A stretch of DNA of 63,154 nt, taken from positions 1 to 63,154 of the forward strand of contig NZ_JAHGVE010000027.1 of assembly GCF_018835585.1 (NCBI RefSeq), in the 5' to 3' direction. This DNA comes from Pelorhabdus rhamnosifermentans. Its GTDB lineage: Bacteria > Bacillota > Negativicutes > UMGS1260. The notes below the pieces were generated by a model. That model saw nothing but the letters and a program-made list of their open reading frames with translations, did no database searches and was not told where the DNA came from. Shown in pieces: positions 21,749-28,552 of the stretch. The stretch's first letter is position 1. Each line of letters begins with the position of its first letter. Position numbers and translations under genes: made by a program.

Positions 21749-23041
21749 TTATATTTCCTCCTTAAATTCTTGTTTCGGATTCAACAAATATTCTACAGTC
21801 AGCACTTTATCAAACAAATTGAATACTTCCTCTGCATTGTAAAGATCTCTCGAAAAGGATATTTCCATACATAACTTGCCAGATATAGAAGAAGAAACTA
21901 ATAAAATTGATTGTGATTTGAAACAAAAATAAATGGAATCCACTGTTTTCTCCATAACCGGATAGGATATCACGCCTAAATTGGAATAAGTTAAGGAAAA
22001 ATCCCCCAGAATCGTTCGTTCAGGTATTGTTTTTTTGCACAAACTCAAACATTTGTTTTTAGCTTTCACATATGTGTAAGTGATAGCCATCGTGCTAGAC
22101 AAACTAAAAGGAATTCCCCGTTTAAACCACTTAAATACGGTTTTTACCTGCTTTTCGATTTCTTTTCCCCGAAAGAACTGCACCGGAAGACTTGCAATCA
22201 AGTTTCCGGGCGTTTGTTTTGGCGAGTAAGGTACCAGTGATTGCAAATCCATTGGAATAGAAAGTAAAACACGGTTTTTCCTCTGATCATACTGCAAAAG
22301 TGCCCGGGCCAAAACTTCACACAGATATTCAGTTAACGTCAATTCTTTTAATTTGCACCGCCGCAGGATTTCTTGCGTATCTTCCGGTTGAATGGTATAC
22401 GCCTTAGCAACATAATCGTTACTTGGACGCGGCTTTTTTCCGTAACTTAAATCCACAGTATCCCGCGTTGCATTTTTACCGGATTTCAAAATAAAATCAG
22501 TAAGAAAAACCGGCAGCCACAAAAAGGCACCCAGTTTATTCAGCATATGCAGACTCGTCTGCCAGATAGACTTCTTTCCCAGTTGCTCCTGATCGGCACT
22601 GTTTTCGCCCCTATAATATTGAAGCCATTTCTGAATCCAAAATACCAACCCCCGCCCATTTGCTAAAATATGATTCATACTAACAACTACCGTATTTTCA
22701 TCTACAATTGATAAACAAAAGGGAAGCCGTTGATTGGTCGGATAATATTGGCTTAAAAGGGTCTCCCGGTCAATCATTTGAACAAGTTGTCCTTCTTCAA
22801 AATCAAGCCGCCCCTTCAGTTCCTCAGATGAAAACCGTCCCCAATAAAATCTACTGTGTCCAGGGCATTCCACAATTTTCGTCTGCAGTAACGGATTGTC
22901 AATAATAAGCTTTTTATAACTTGAAACCAACTGATCGTTATCAATTTTCTCTTTCAGAATCACTGTCGTTATCATACTGTTCGAAAAATTATATTCTTCT
23001 GTCCCGAGAAAATACACCCCCGCCAGTTGGACCAGTTCCAT
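21749..23041 (-). CDS. Stand-alone condensation/acyltransferase-superfamily protein
   Basis: This 430-aa protein resembles the CAT/condensation superfamily (PapA/alcohol acyltransferase-like). The active-site motif position reads MNHILANGRG, an NHxxxNG form of the usual HHxxxDG: the catalytic second His is kept, while the first His and the structural Asp are replaced by Asn. DLQSLVP and GNLIASLPVQFF match the later fold positions of such enzymes. It ends 2 bp before the NRPS start, so coupling is tight. Likely roles are acyl loading of the first Leu, esterification of the product, or a non-catalytic partner. Confidence is high for the fold and low for the role. Confidence 0.75.
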   Translation of the reverse strand: MELVQLAGVYFLGTEEYNFSNSMITTVILKEKIDNDQLVSSYKKLIIDNPLLQTKIVECPGHSRFYWGRFSSEELKGRLDFEEGQLVQMIDRETLLSQYYPTNQRLPFCLSIVDENTVVVSMNHILANGRGLVFWIQKWLQYYRGENSADQEQLGKKSIWQTSLHMLNKLGAFLWLPVFLTDFILKSGKNATRDTVDLSYGKKPRPSNDYVAKAYTIQPEDTQEILRRCKLKELTLTEYLCEVLARALLQYDQRKNRVLLSIPMDLQSLVPYSPKQTPGNLIASLPVQFFRGKEIEKQVKTVFKWFKRGIPFSLSSTMAITYTYVKAKNKCLSLCKKTIPERTILGDFSLTYSNLGVISYPVMEKTVDSIYFCFKSQSILLVSSSISGKLCMEISFSRDLYNAEEVFNLFDKVLTVEYLLNPKQEFKEEI

Positions 23042-23067
23042 ATTCCCACCCCATTATTATTTTAAAA

Positions 23068-23100
23068 GGTCTGCTAGCAATGAAACTTTTTCAGCAAACC
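23068..23100 (-). terminator. Second hairpin with short T-run in front of the condensation-like gene
   Basis: An 8-bp stem (23068-23075 with 23093-23100, one G-U) is followed by TTTT on the minus strand, downstream of the terminator at 23112-23140. It is a weak terminator or an RNA element of the leader. Confidence 0.5.
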
Positions 23101-23111
23101 CTAAAGTATGT

Positions 23112-23140
23112 ACCGAAAAAAATAAAACGCCTAAGGCGTT
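23112..23140 (-). terminator. Intrinsic terminator inside the biosynthetic operon
   Basis: On the minus strand AACGCC-TTA-GGCGTT is followed by TTATTTTTTT. It sits in the 156-bp gap between the thioesterase gene and the condensation-like/NRPS genes. A conventional terminator here would cut off the 9-kb NRPS gene unless transcription is made termination-resistant, which fits the LoaP-type gene upstream. Confidence 0.82.
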
Positions 23141-23197
23141 AACTTTAATTATTTTAAACCCACAATTAACGAAGTGACACTTTTTAACCACAACAAT

Positions 23198-24001
23198 TTA
23201 AATCCACGTTCCAGTATTTATACCCTCCTGCTCTAAAGAAGATTTTCTATAATCCAATATTAAATCATTAATAATCGAATTAACTAACTGTCTACGACAG
23301 GAATGTATATAAAAATGATCGCCAGGAAACATTTGTAATTTAAAGTTCTGTATAGTCTGCATCTTCCACAATTCCAAATCATGATAATACACTTCTGGAT
23401 CTTTTATTCCCCCATAAGCGGAAATAGGGCAATTCAGCGGAGCAGCAGATGGATATACATATGTCTCATGAAGTGCAAAATCGGCTCTGAGCGTGGGCAA
23501 TAACACCCTCATTAATTCATTGTTGTTTAATACAACTTCGGGAGTACCATGATATGCGCGCAATCTCTCTACAAATTCAACATCTGGCAACAAATGCATC
23601 GGAAACTTTCTTTTCGCTATTACAGGAGCGCAATAGCCCGATATAAATAAATGAACAGGATAAACTCCCCGCTTTTGAAGTCGTCTGGCCAGTTCAAAAC
23701 TAATCAAAGCACCCAAACTATGCCCCCAAAAAGCAAAAGGAATATTAAATTCTGGCGATAAACCATTGACTAATGCATCAATTAACGGTTCCACTAATGT
23801 AAACGGTGGCTCAGTTATTCTTTTTTCTCTGCCGGGATATTGAATAGGACAGACATCTATTCCCGCCGGAAAAGAATCAATCCATTCACGAAAAACTGAA
23901 GCGCTACCGCCTGCATAAGGAAAACAAAAAAGACGCAATCGGCTTTTATAGCTCGGCCTTCGATATGGAATCCAGGCATTTAATGAACGTACTGTATTCA
24001 T
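23198..24001 (-). CDS. Type II thioesterase (GrsT/SrfA-D family)
   Basis: This 267-aa alpha/beta hydrolase removes wrong or stalled acyl groups from carrier domains. It shows LFCFPYAGGSASVF near the N-terminus, the nucleophile motif GHSLG (Ser95), an Asp in the GGIKDPEV segment (about 201) and the catalytic His in GDHFYIHS (229). It lies upstream of the NRPS in the same direction, 23 bp after the antiterminator gene. SD AGGAGG in front of ATG 24001. Confidence 0.93.
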   Translation of the reverse strand: MNTVRSLNAWIPYRRPSYKSRLRLFCFPYAGGSASVFREWIDSFPAGIDVCPIQYPGREKRITEPPFTLVEPLIDALVNGLSPEFNIPFAFWGHSLGALISFELARRLQKRGVYPVHLFISGYCAPVIAKRKFPMHLLPDVEFVERLRAYHGTPEVVLNNNELMRVLLPTLRADFALHETYVYPSAAPLNCPISAYGGIKDPEVYYHDLELWKMQTIQNFKLQMFPGDHFYIHSCRRQLVNSIINDLILDYRKSSLEQEGINTGTWI

Positions 24002-24024
24002 TCTGGTCGCCTCCTAGTTCGGTA

Positions 24025-24540
24025 TTAAAGTAAAATTGCCTCAAGCTCTACCTTTCTTTTTTCTTCTAATAGGGAAATTTCTATTGTTATCCGGCGTTTT
24101 CGGCCCGAAACTTTCTTAATAATATTCTCTAATCCTACCAACGGCCCATCCACGATCTCCAGTTGATCATTCTGTTTCTTAACTGTACTCACGTCCACAA
24201 TCCCTTCACTATCGATCAACCGCTCAATTAACTGCCTCTCTTCATTAAGAATCGGAACCAATGATCCAGCACTATACACTAACCAAGCAATATTTAAACT
24301 GCTTATTCGTAGCAATCGGTCAAATACTGTAATCTGCTCTTCAGAACAGACAACAAAAAAATACCCTTCAAACAAGGGTCGTATTAATTGAATAATCCGA
24401 CCTTGTTTCCGCCAGCTTATTCTTCGCCGAGGAAAAATAAATTCTACATCCAAACACATTTTTCGTAAAATCTTTAATGCTACGTCCTCCTTACCAACAG
24501 AAGTACGCAATACATACCATCCGATAATATTCACCTCCAT
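24025..24540 (-). CDS. loaP: LoaP/NusG-type specialised transcription antiterminator
   Basis: This 171-aa NusG paralogue has an N-terminal NGN domain (WYVLRTSVGKED, then PLFEGYFFV) and a C-terminal KOW-like domain (DGPLVGLENIIKKV). LoaP proteins travel with RNA polymerase and suppress termination across long biosynthetic operons after recognising an RNA hairpin in the leader. Its place at the head of an NRPS operon with an internal terminator fits this role. The ATG at 24540 overlaps the stop of the preceding 40-codon ORF (TGATG), so translation is coupled. Housekeeping NusG is unlikely, given the absence of ribosomal neighbours. Confidence 0.85.
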   Translation of the reverse strand: MEVNIIGWYVLRTSVGKEDVALKILRKMCLDVEFIFPRRRISWRKQGRIIQLIRPLFEGYFFVVCSEEQITVFDRLLRISSLNIAWLVYSAGSLVPILNEERQLIERLIDSEGIVDVSTVKKQNDQLEIVDGPLVGLENIIKKVSGRKRRITIEISLLEEKRKVELEAILL

Positions 24541-24662
24541 CACAGCATAAACAGACCATTAAGGACTAAAAAAAACATCCCCATTGCAGAAAAGCATAAC
24601 GTTCTCCCAATATTTTTACGCGCCTCCGCAGTAAAAATTTGAGAGAATTTTTTAATCATCAT
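24540..24662 (-). CDS. 40-aa membrane microprotein coupled to loaP
   Basis: An open frame of 40 codons (ATG at 24662 or 24659) has an amphipathic, basic N-terminal half (MMIKKFSQIF, then EARKNIGR) and a hydrophobic C-terminal helix (FSAMGMFFLVLNGLFML). AGAGG lies 11-14 nt upstream. The TGA stop overlaps the loaP ATG. I do not recognise it. It could be a leader peptide whose translation sets LoaP output, or a membrane-bound or exported signal peptide. Confidence 0.5.
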   Translation of the reverse strand: MMIKKFSQIFTAEARKNIGRTLCFSAMGMFFLVLNGLFML

Positions 24663-24806
24663 TGCTGTTAAAACCTCTTTATATTTACTTTTTTATCAAA
24701 TATTCCAAAACATTACCATAGCTATTGTCGAAAAAGCCCATTTACTTGATCATAAAGTCGATTTACCACTATCATCTTTAAACAGTTGATTCTGCAGTAA
24801 AATTTC

Positions 24807-24872
24807 AAAAAAATAATCCTCTTAGTAAAAAGACAATAAGTTACTAACCATTGCCCTCTCCCAAGAGGATTA
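24807..24872 (-). terminator. Terminator after the LytTR gene, in the loaP leader
   Basis: A 10-bp stem (24814-24823 with 24863-24872) with a 39-nt loop is followed directly by TTTTTTT on the minus strand. The long loop is unusual, and the structure may double as a regulated leader element for loaP. Confidence 0.7.
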
Positions 24873-24897
24873 CGACTTGAACAATACTATTTTATTT

Positions 24898-25647
24898 TTA
24901 TATACAATATTGCTTTTGAAATTCCCGCACGTGCTCCACGGTCATCAATGCTGTTTCTTTGGTATTTGCTAACTTCACCAGATAAGTTTTATTGCCCCAT
25001 GGAAAAATTTCCAGCACCATACTTGGATTAATAATGAAACCCTTGTGACAACGAAAGAATTGATAATGTTCCAATCGTTTCTCCAAACTCTGAAGCGGCT
25101 CATTCGTTTGTATCACACTGCCTCCCACAACATAAATTATGGTTTTACGCTCGCTGCGTGTCACAAAAATAATATCTGAAATATTTACAAATATACTTTT
25201 TTCATTGGACAAAACTTTTAGTTTAGAATGTTCACCCTGTAACAATGATTTTGCCCGTTTCAAAAGTCCCGTCTGAATCCTCTCTCTTGTAAAAATCTTA
25301 ATTTGATTTATCGTTCGCCGGACTCGTCCCTTATCAACAGGTTTGACTAAATAATCAAACGCATAAACTTCAAAAGCTTCATGTGTATAGCAACTATAAC
25401 CTGTAACAAAAATTATAAAAATCTTAGAATTAATATCTAAAATTTCTTTGGCCACCTTAATACCGTTCTTTCCGGGCATATCAATATCCAAAAATACAAC
25501 TTCAGGATCCAGTTCTTCAACCAATTGAACCACTTGTTGTCCATCTTCTGCTTCACTAATAATGTCTACTTCAGGGATTTCCACGAGAACGTCTTTCAGA
25601 ACCTGCCGCATAAAAAAGTTATCATCAGCAATAATTACTTTTAACAT
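24898..25647 (-). CDS. LytTR-family response regulator without a partner kinase
   Basis: This 249-aa protein has a receiver domain (acidic pair D8/D9, phospho-acceptor D54 in VFLDIDMPG, Lys in YLVKPV near 102) followed by a LytTR DNA-binding domain (about 145-245). Such regulators typically control peptide or antibiotic production loci. No histidine kinase gene is in the neighbourhood. It is the first gene of the minus-strand biosynthetic run and is divergent from the LuxR gene. The 5' leader could be up to about 250 nt long if transcription starts near the palindrome at 25928-25943. Confidence 0.92.
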   Translation of the reverse strand: MLKVIIADDNFFMRQVLKDVLVEIPEVDIISEAEDGQQVVQLVEELDPEVVFLDIDMPGKNGIKVAKEILDINSKIFIIFVTGYSCYTHEAFEVYAFDYLVKPVDKGRVRRTINQIKIFTRERIQTGLLKRAKSLLQGEHSKLKVLSNEKSIFVNISDIIFVTRSERKTIIYVVGGSVIQTNEPLQSLEKRLEHYQFFRCHKGFIINPSMVLEIFPWGNKTYLVKLANTKETALMTVEHVREFQKQYCI

Positions 25648-25927
25648 GGTAAATTACTCTACCTCCTGTTACTCTTCTTTACTGTCCTGTGACCATTTAA
25701 TTGTATATGACGGCGAAAAGCAAGCTACAAACGTTAGCACGTCAGTAAATCCCCCCCTTCGTACAATAGCGCAAGAATCCAGGGCAATATGGATAGCACC
25801 CCCTTTCATTTTAATATTATATAATCATTTTAAAAATTCAGCTTAATTAAGTTAATTAAGAAATAATAATTATTCCAAGAAAGAGTTCATTAAAACTAAT
25901 CGTACTACATCAGCTTAACTTTCACCA

Positions 25928-25943
25928 TCACCCACATGGGTGA
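25928..25943. promoter_or_regulatory. Palindromic operator in the lytTR/luxR divergent region
   Basis: TCACCCA-CA-TGGGTGA, with 7-bp perfect arms, lies 120 bp upstream of the LuxR start. A sequence TTATACTAT follows on the plus side. It closely resembles the perfect palindrome at 27985-28000 in front of the acyltransferase gene, so both are probably bound by the same regulator. The 400-bp intergenic region holds no gene. Confidence 0.65.
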
Positions 25944-26063
25944 CTTATACTATTCCTTTCGTCCCCAATTTACAAAGCTTAGAAGGGAATATTTAATTTA
26001 TTTCGAAATGTAACAATAAGATTTCCCTAGCCTATGAGCAAATAAATAAAGGTGGTATTTCAC

Positions 26064-27188
26064 ATGCATATCTCAGAAACTGAGTTGGTACGTTTTAATA
26101 AAATTGCTCTAACAATACACGAATGTACAGATATTGACCTTTTTGAGACTACCTTGTTACGCAGTTTGCAAGAGCTAGTTCTATATGATAATGGCGGCTA
26201 TTTCCATCCCGATCCTGCTACACGCAGTGTGACCTGTGGAAAATTATTAGATACAGACCCTAAAATATTTCAAAACTACAAAAAGACATATGAAAAACAC
26301 GACTTTCATTTAAATCATTTATTTTCTACCTCAAATATATTACCTACTGAACGCAGATCCGATTCTAATTATTTTAGTGCTTGGAAGAAATCCCCCAGTT
26401 TCGCCGAATTATATCTTGCTAATAATCTCTATCATATGGCAGTAATCAATGTAGTAACTCAAGGAAGATTTACGGGAAGAATTTGCATGTACCGAAAACT
26501 ATCCCGAAACGATTTCAGCAATAGCGAAATGACACTATTCTATTTATTAAGCGGCCACATCCAATCAGTGTACACCAAACTTCAAATGGCGGAACTCTAC
26601 TCCGGAGCCTGGGATGTATTGGAACATGCCAATCAGGGAATATGTTTTTTTGACCAGAACCTTCATTGTATTTATGTCAATCAGCGAGCAAATTTGCTAT
26701 TTAAGCAAAATTTCTGTTATAACTTATATAGCCGTTTGCAAGAAATCTGCCGTGAATTTGCCTTCTTTCACCATGATGCGTATTATATGCCAACCCAGAC
26801 CGGAACAATTGATTATAAGTATACCAAAATAAATTACAGTTGCTTTTCCTATAGCCATAATGAAGAGCATTATCTTCAGATTGTCTTTGACTACTATGAT
26901 AAAAAAGCCCACCAAAACATAAAAAAGGGATATAAAGATCTTTTCACTGAACGGGAAAAAATGATCGTTAAACTGATTGCACAGGGAAAAACCAATAAGG
27001 AAATAAGCGAGTTGTTAATAATCAGCCTTAATACCGTAAAAACCCATATAAAAAATATGCTGCTAAAAACAGGCACGCCGTCGCGTGCTGCCCTCGCCGT
27101 TAAGGCTTTGTCACCGCTTCTTTCCACCAATTATTCCAACAAATATAAAAAATTCAGTCCAGTTGAAGATCTATATACTATACAATAG
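26064..27188 (+). CDS. LuxR-type (GerE HTH) transcriptional regulator
   Basis: This 374-aa protein has an N-terminal GAF/PAS-like sensory region (about 1-290) and a C-terminal LuxR HTH (LFTEREKMIVKLIAQGKTNK, NTVKTHIKNMLLKTG). The N-terminal half is not an obvious AHL-binding domain, so the ligand is unknown. ATG 26064 has AGGTGG 8 nt upstream and is preferred over GTG 26052. The gene is convergent with the GNAT acyltransferase gene and divergent from the biosynthetic operon, a layout typical of a cluster-specific regulator. It ends at a strong terminator. Confidence 0.88.
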   Translation: MHISETELVRFNKIALTIHECTDIDLFETTLLRSLQELVLYDNGGYFHPDPATRSVTCGKLLDTDPKIFQNYKKTYEKHDFHLNHLFSTSNILPTERRSDSNYFSAWKKSPSFAELYLANNLYHMAVINVVTQGRFTGRICMYRKLSRNDFSNSEMTLFYLLSGHIQSVYTKLQMAELYSGAWDVLEHANQGICFFDQNLHCIYVNQRANLLFKQNFCYNLYSRLQEICREFAFFHHDAYYMPTQTGTIDYKYTKINYSCFSYSHNEEHYLQIVFDYYDKKAHQNIKKGYKDLFTEREKMIVKLIAQGKTNKEISELLIISLNTVKTHIKNMLLKTGTPSRAALAVKALSPLLSTNYSNKYKKFSPVEDLYTIQ

Positions 27189-27204
27189 ATTGTCCATTGC
27201 ATGA

Positions 27205-27254
27205 GAAGAATAGCTGAGCCTTCGCTAGCGAAAGCACAGCTATTCTTCTTTTTT
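27205..27254. terminator. Bidirectional terminator between luxR-type and acyltransferase genes
   Basis: A 12-bp stem (27205-27216 with 27237-27248) has an additional inner TTCGCTAGCGAA hairpin, followed by a T-rich tract on the plus strand. It serves the LuxR gene and perhaps the convergent gene. Confidence 0.88.
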
Positions 27255-27308
27255 CACTTGCTCTACCTTATTATCTTATATAACACTTTTTCAAAATTAT
27301 CGCTAGTA

Positions 27309-27911
27309 TTAAGATACACTCTGCATGATTTCCGGTAGTTCAATACGAGGCATAATACCATGAAGCGCTCGAGATTTGCGTGCATCGAGATCATATAAAA
27401 AATCATTAAGTTCAGCCTTCCACACACAAACTTCTCCAATAGAACCATATATACATTCTCCGGCTATTTTAAACCCCAGTTTGGGCATAATGGCTATCAC
27501 TGACTTATTATCCTTCCTAGAAACATTGACCACAAAACCACAACTCCGATATTTTGCAAATAACCAAAGAAAATAATATAAAGCAAGTGCTACGGTCGTT
27601 CCCCTATATTCCTTGATAATCGCATGCCTAGAATAATACATTACCATTCCATATTGCTCATAGTAGGGTTTTAGATCAAAATACTGCTCCAAAGAGATGG
27701 AACCTAAAGAATTACCTTGTTCGCAAGTTACAGCGCCAATGGGTACACCACCTTTCTTACATAATATATGATACTCATTCGGTTTGCTCCCCACTACTAA
27801 ATCTTGCTTACGATACCCTTGCTCTTTGCCAAAAACCTCACGTCTAACATAATATACCTCTTGTACGTCCTGTTCAGTATTTGCCAAATGCATTGTAATC
27901 TTATCCATCAT
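27309..27911 (-). CDS. GNAT-fold N-acyltransferase, LuxI/FeeM-like
   Basis: This protein of about 200 aa has the pattern of the autoinducer-synthase/FeeM branch of GNAT enzymes: VYYVRREVFGKEQGY near the N-terminus, GVPIGAVTCE, then YYSRHAIIKEYRGTTVALAL (acceptor and acyl-CoA/acyl-ACP region) and a FVVNVSRKDN segment. FeeM-type enzymes make N-acyl amino acids and LuxI makes N-acyl homoserine lactones. ATG 27911 (or 27908) has GGAGG upstream; the longer TTG start is less likely. It has its own promoter with a palindromic operator. It may make a signal, or supply an acyl group to the peptide. The exact substrate cannot be read from sequence. Confidence 0.72.
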   Translation of the reverse strand: MMDKITMHLANTEQDVQEVYYVRREVFGKEQGYRKQDLVVGSKPNEYHILCKKGGVPIGAVTCEQGNSLGSISLEQYFDLKPYYEQYGMVMYYSRHAIIKEYRGTTVALALYYFLWLFAKYRSCGFVVNVSRKDNKSVIAIMPKLGFKIAGECIYGSIGEVCVWKAELNDFLYDLDARKSRALHGIMPRIELPEIMQSVS

Positions 27912-27959
27912 ACTACCTCCAGACAATTTTTACCCTCTTGCCTTGAACAACTTCAATAT

Positions 27960-28000
27960 ACTATATCTTGATTCAGCATTACTATCGCCCATATGGGCGA
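27960..28000 (-). promoter_or_regulatory. Promoter with perfect palindromic operator for the acyltransferase gene
   Basis: TCGCCCATATGGGCGA (27985-28000) is a perfect 16-bp palindrome. A TATAGT -10 element lies at 27960-27965 on the minus strand, which puts the palindrome centre about 40 bp upstream of the expected start. That is the position used by LuxR-type class II activators. No canonical -35 is needed in that arrangement. The rest of the gap to 28294 shows no convincing gene. Confidence 0.68.
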
Positions 28001-28294
28001 TTTTACCATTTTTTACTCAAAAATACACTGATTTCGACATTTTTCGCCATGAAAAATTTACCATTCAAAAATCAGATTCTTCATCTTATCAATGAATGTA
28101 TATTTGAATTTTCGTTCGACATAATGAAAATAAAGACTGCCGATACATTTGCACAAAAGCTGTACAAGTTTGTAGCGGCAGTTCATTTAATCGTTCTTCA
28201 AAGCGACCTTTTCCGGGAGAGCAAGCCATAAAAGCATTGAGTCTGGCTAGGCTGGTTTGCGTAAACTAAAGATATCCTGGGGGAGAACAAATGA

Positions 28295-28462
28295 GTGAAA
28301 CAAATAAAGTACAAATTAATTCTTGTCATGGCTGGTATGTGCGCTTTTATGGCACTCGTTCTTGGAAGTTATAATATTTGGAGCATAATTAATAACAAAA
28401 ACGTCGCTGTTAAAGAAAATCGCCAAGTCCTTCAGGAGTCTGTTAGCAAGTTTCGTGTCTAA
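28295..28462 (+). pseudogene. Methyl-accepting chemotaxis protein, N-terminal remnant
   Basis: From GTG 28295, 55 codons read as the start of a chemoreceptor: a cytoplasmic KQIKYK head, one TM helix (LILVMAGMCAFMALVLGSY), then a periplasmic-type NRQVLQES segment, ending at a stop where an intact receptor would continue for several hundred residues. GGGGGAG lies upstream. This is probably a truncated gene left by a rearrangement next to the biosynthetic island. Confidence 0.6.
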
Positions 28463-28552
28463 TTCAGAGGATTAAAGGGTGTGGCTTATTGATTACTAAG
28501 AGAGCCGCTTGGTTTTTACAATATGTTCTATTTTAAGAACGCCCAATTAATG

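Noticed and set aside
24025-24540. Housekeeping nusG
   Set aside because: No secE or ribosomal genes nearby, and the placement at the head of an NRPS operon with internal terminators fits LoaP better.
27968-28231. Plus-strand frame of 87 codons over the acyltransferase promoter
   Set aside because: Covers the palindrome and promoter, has no ribosome site and resembles no protein.
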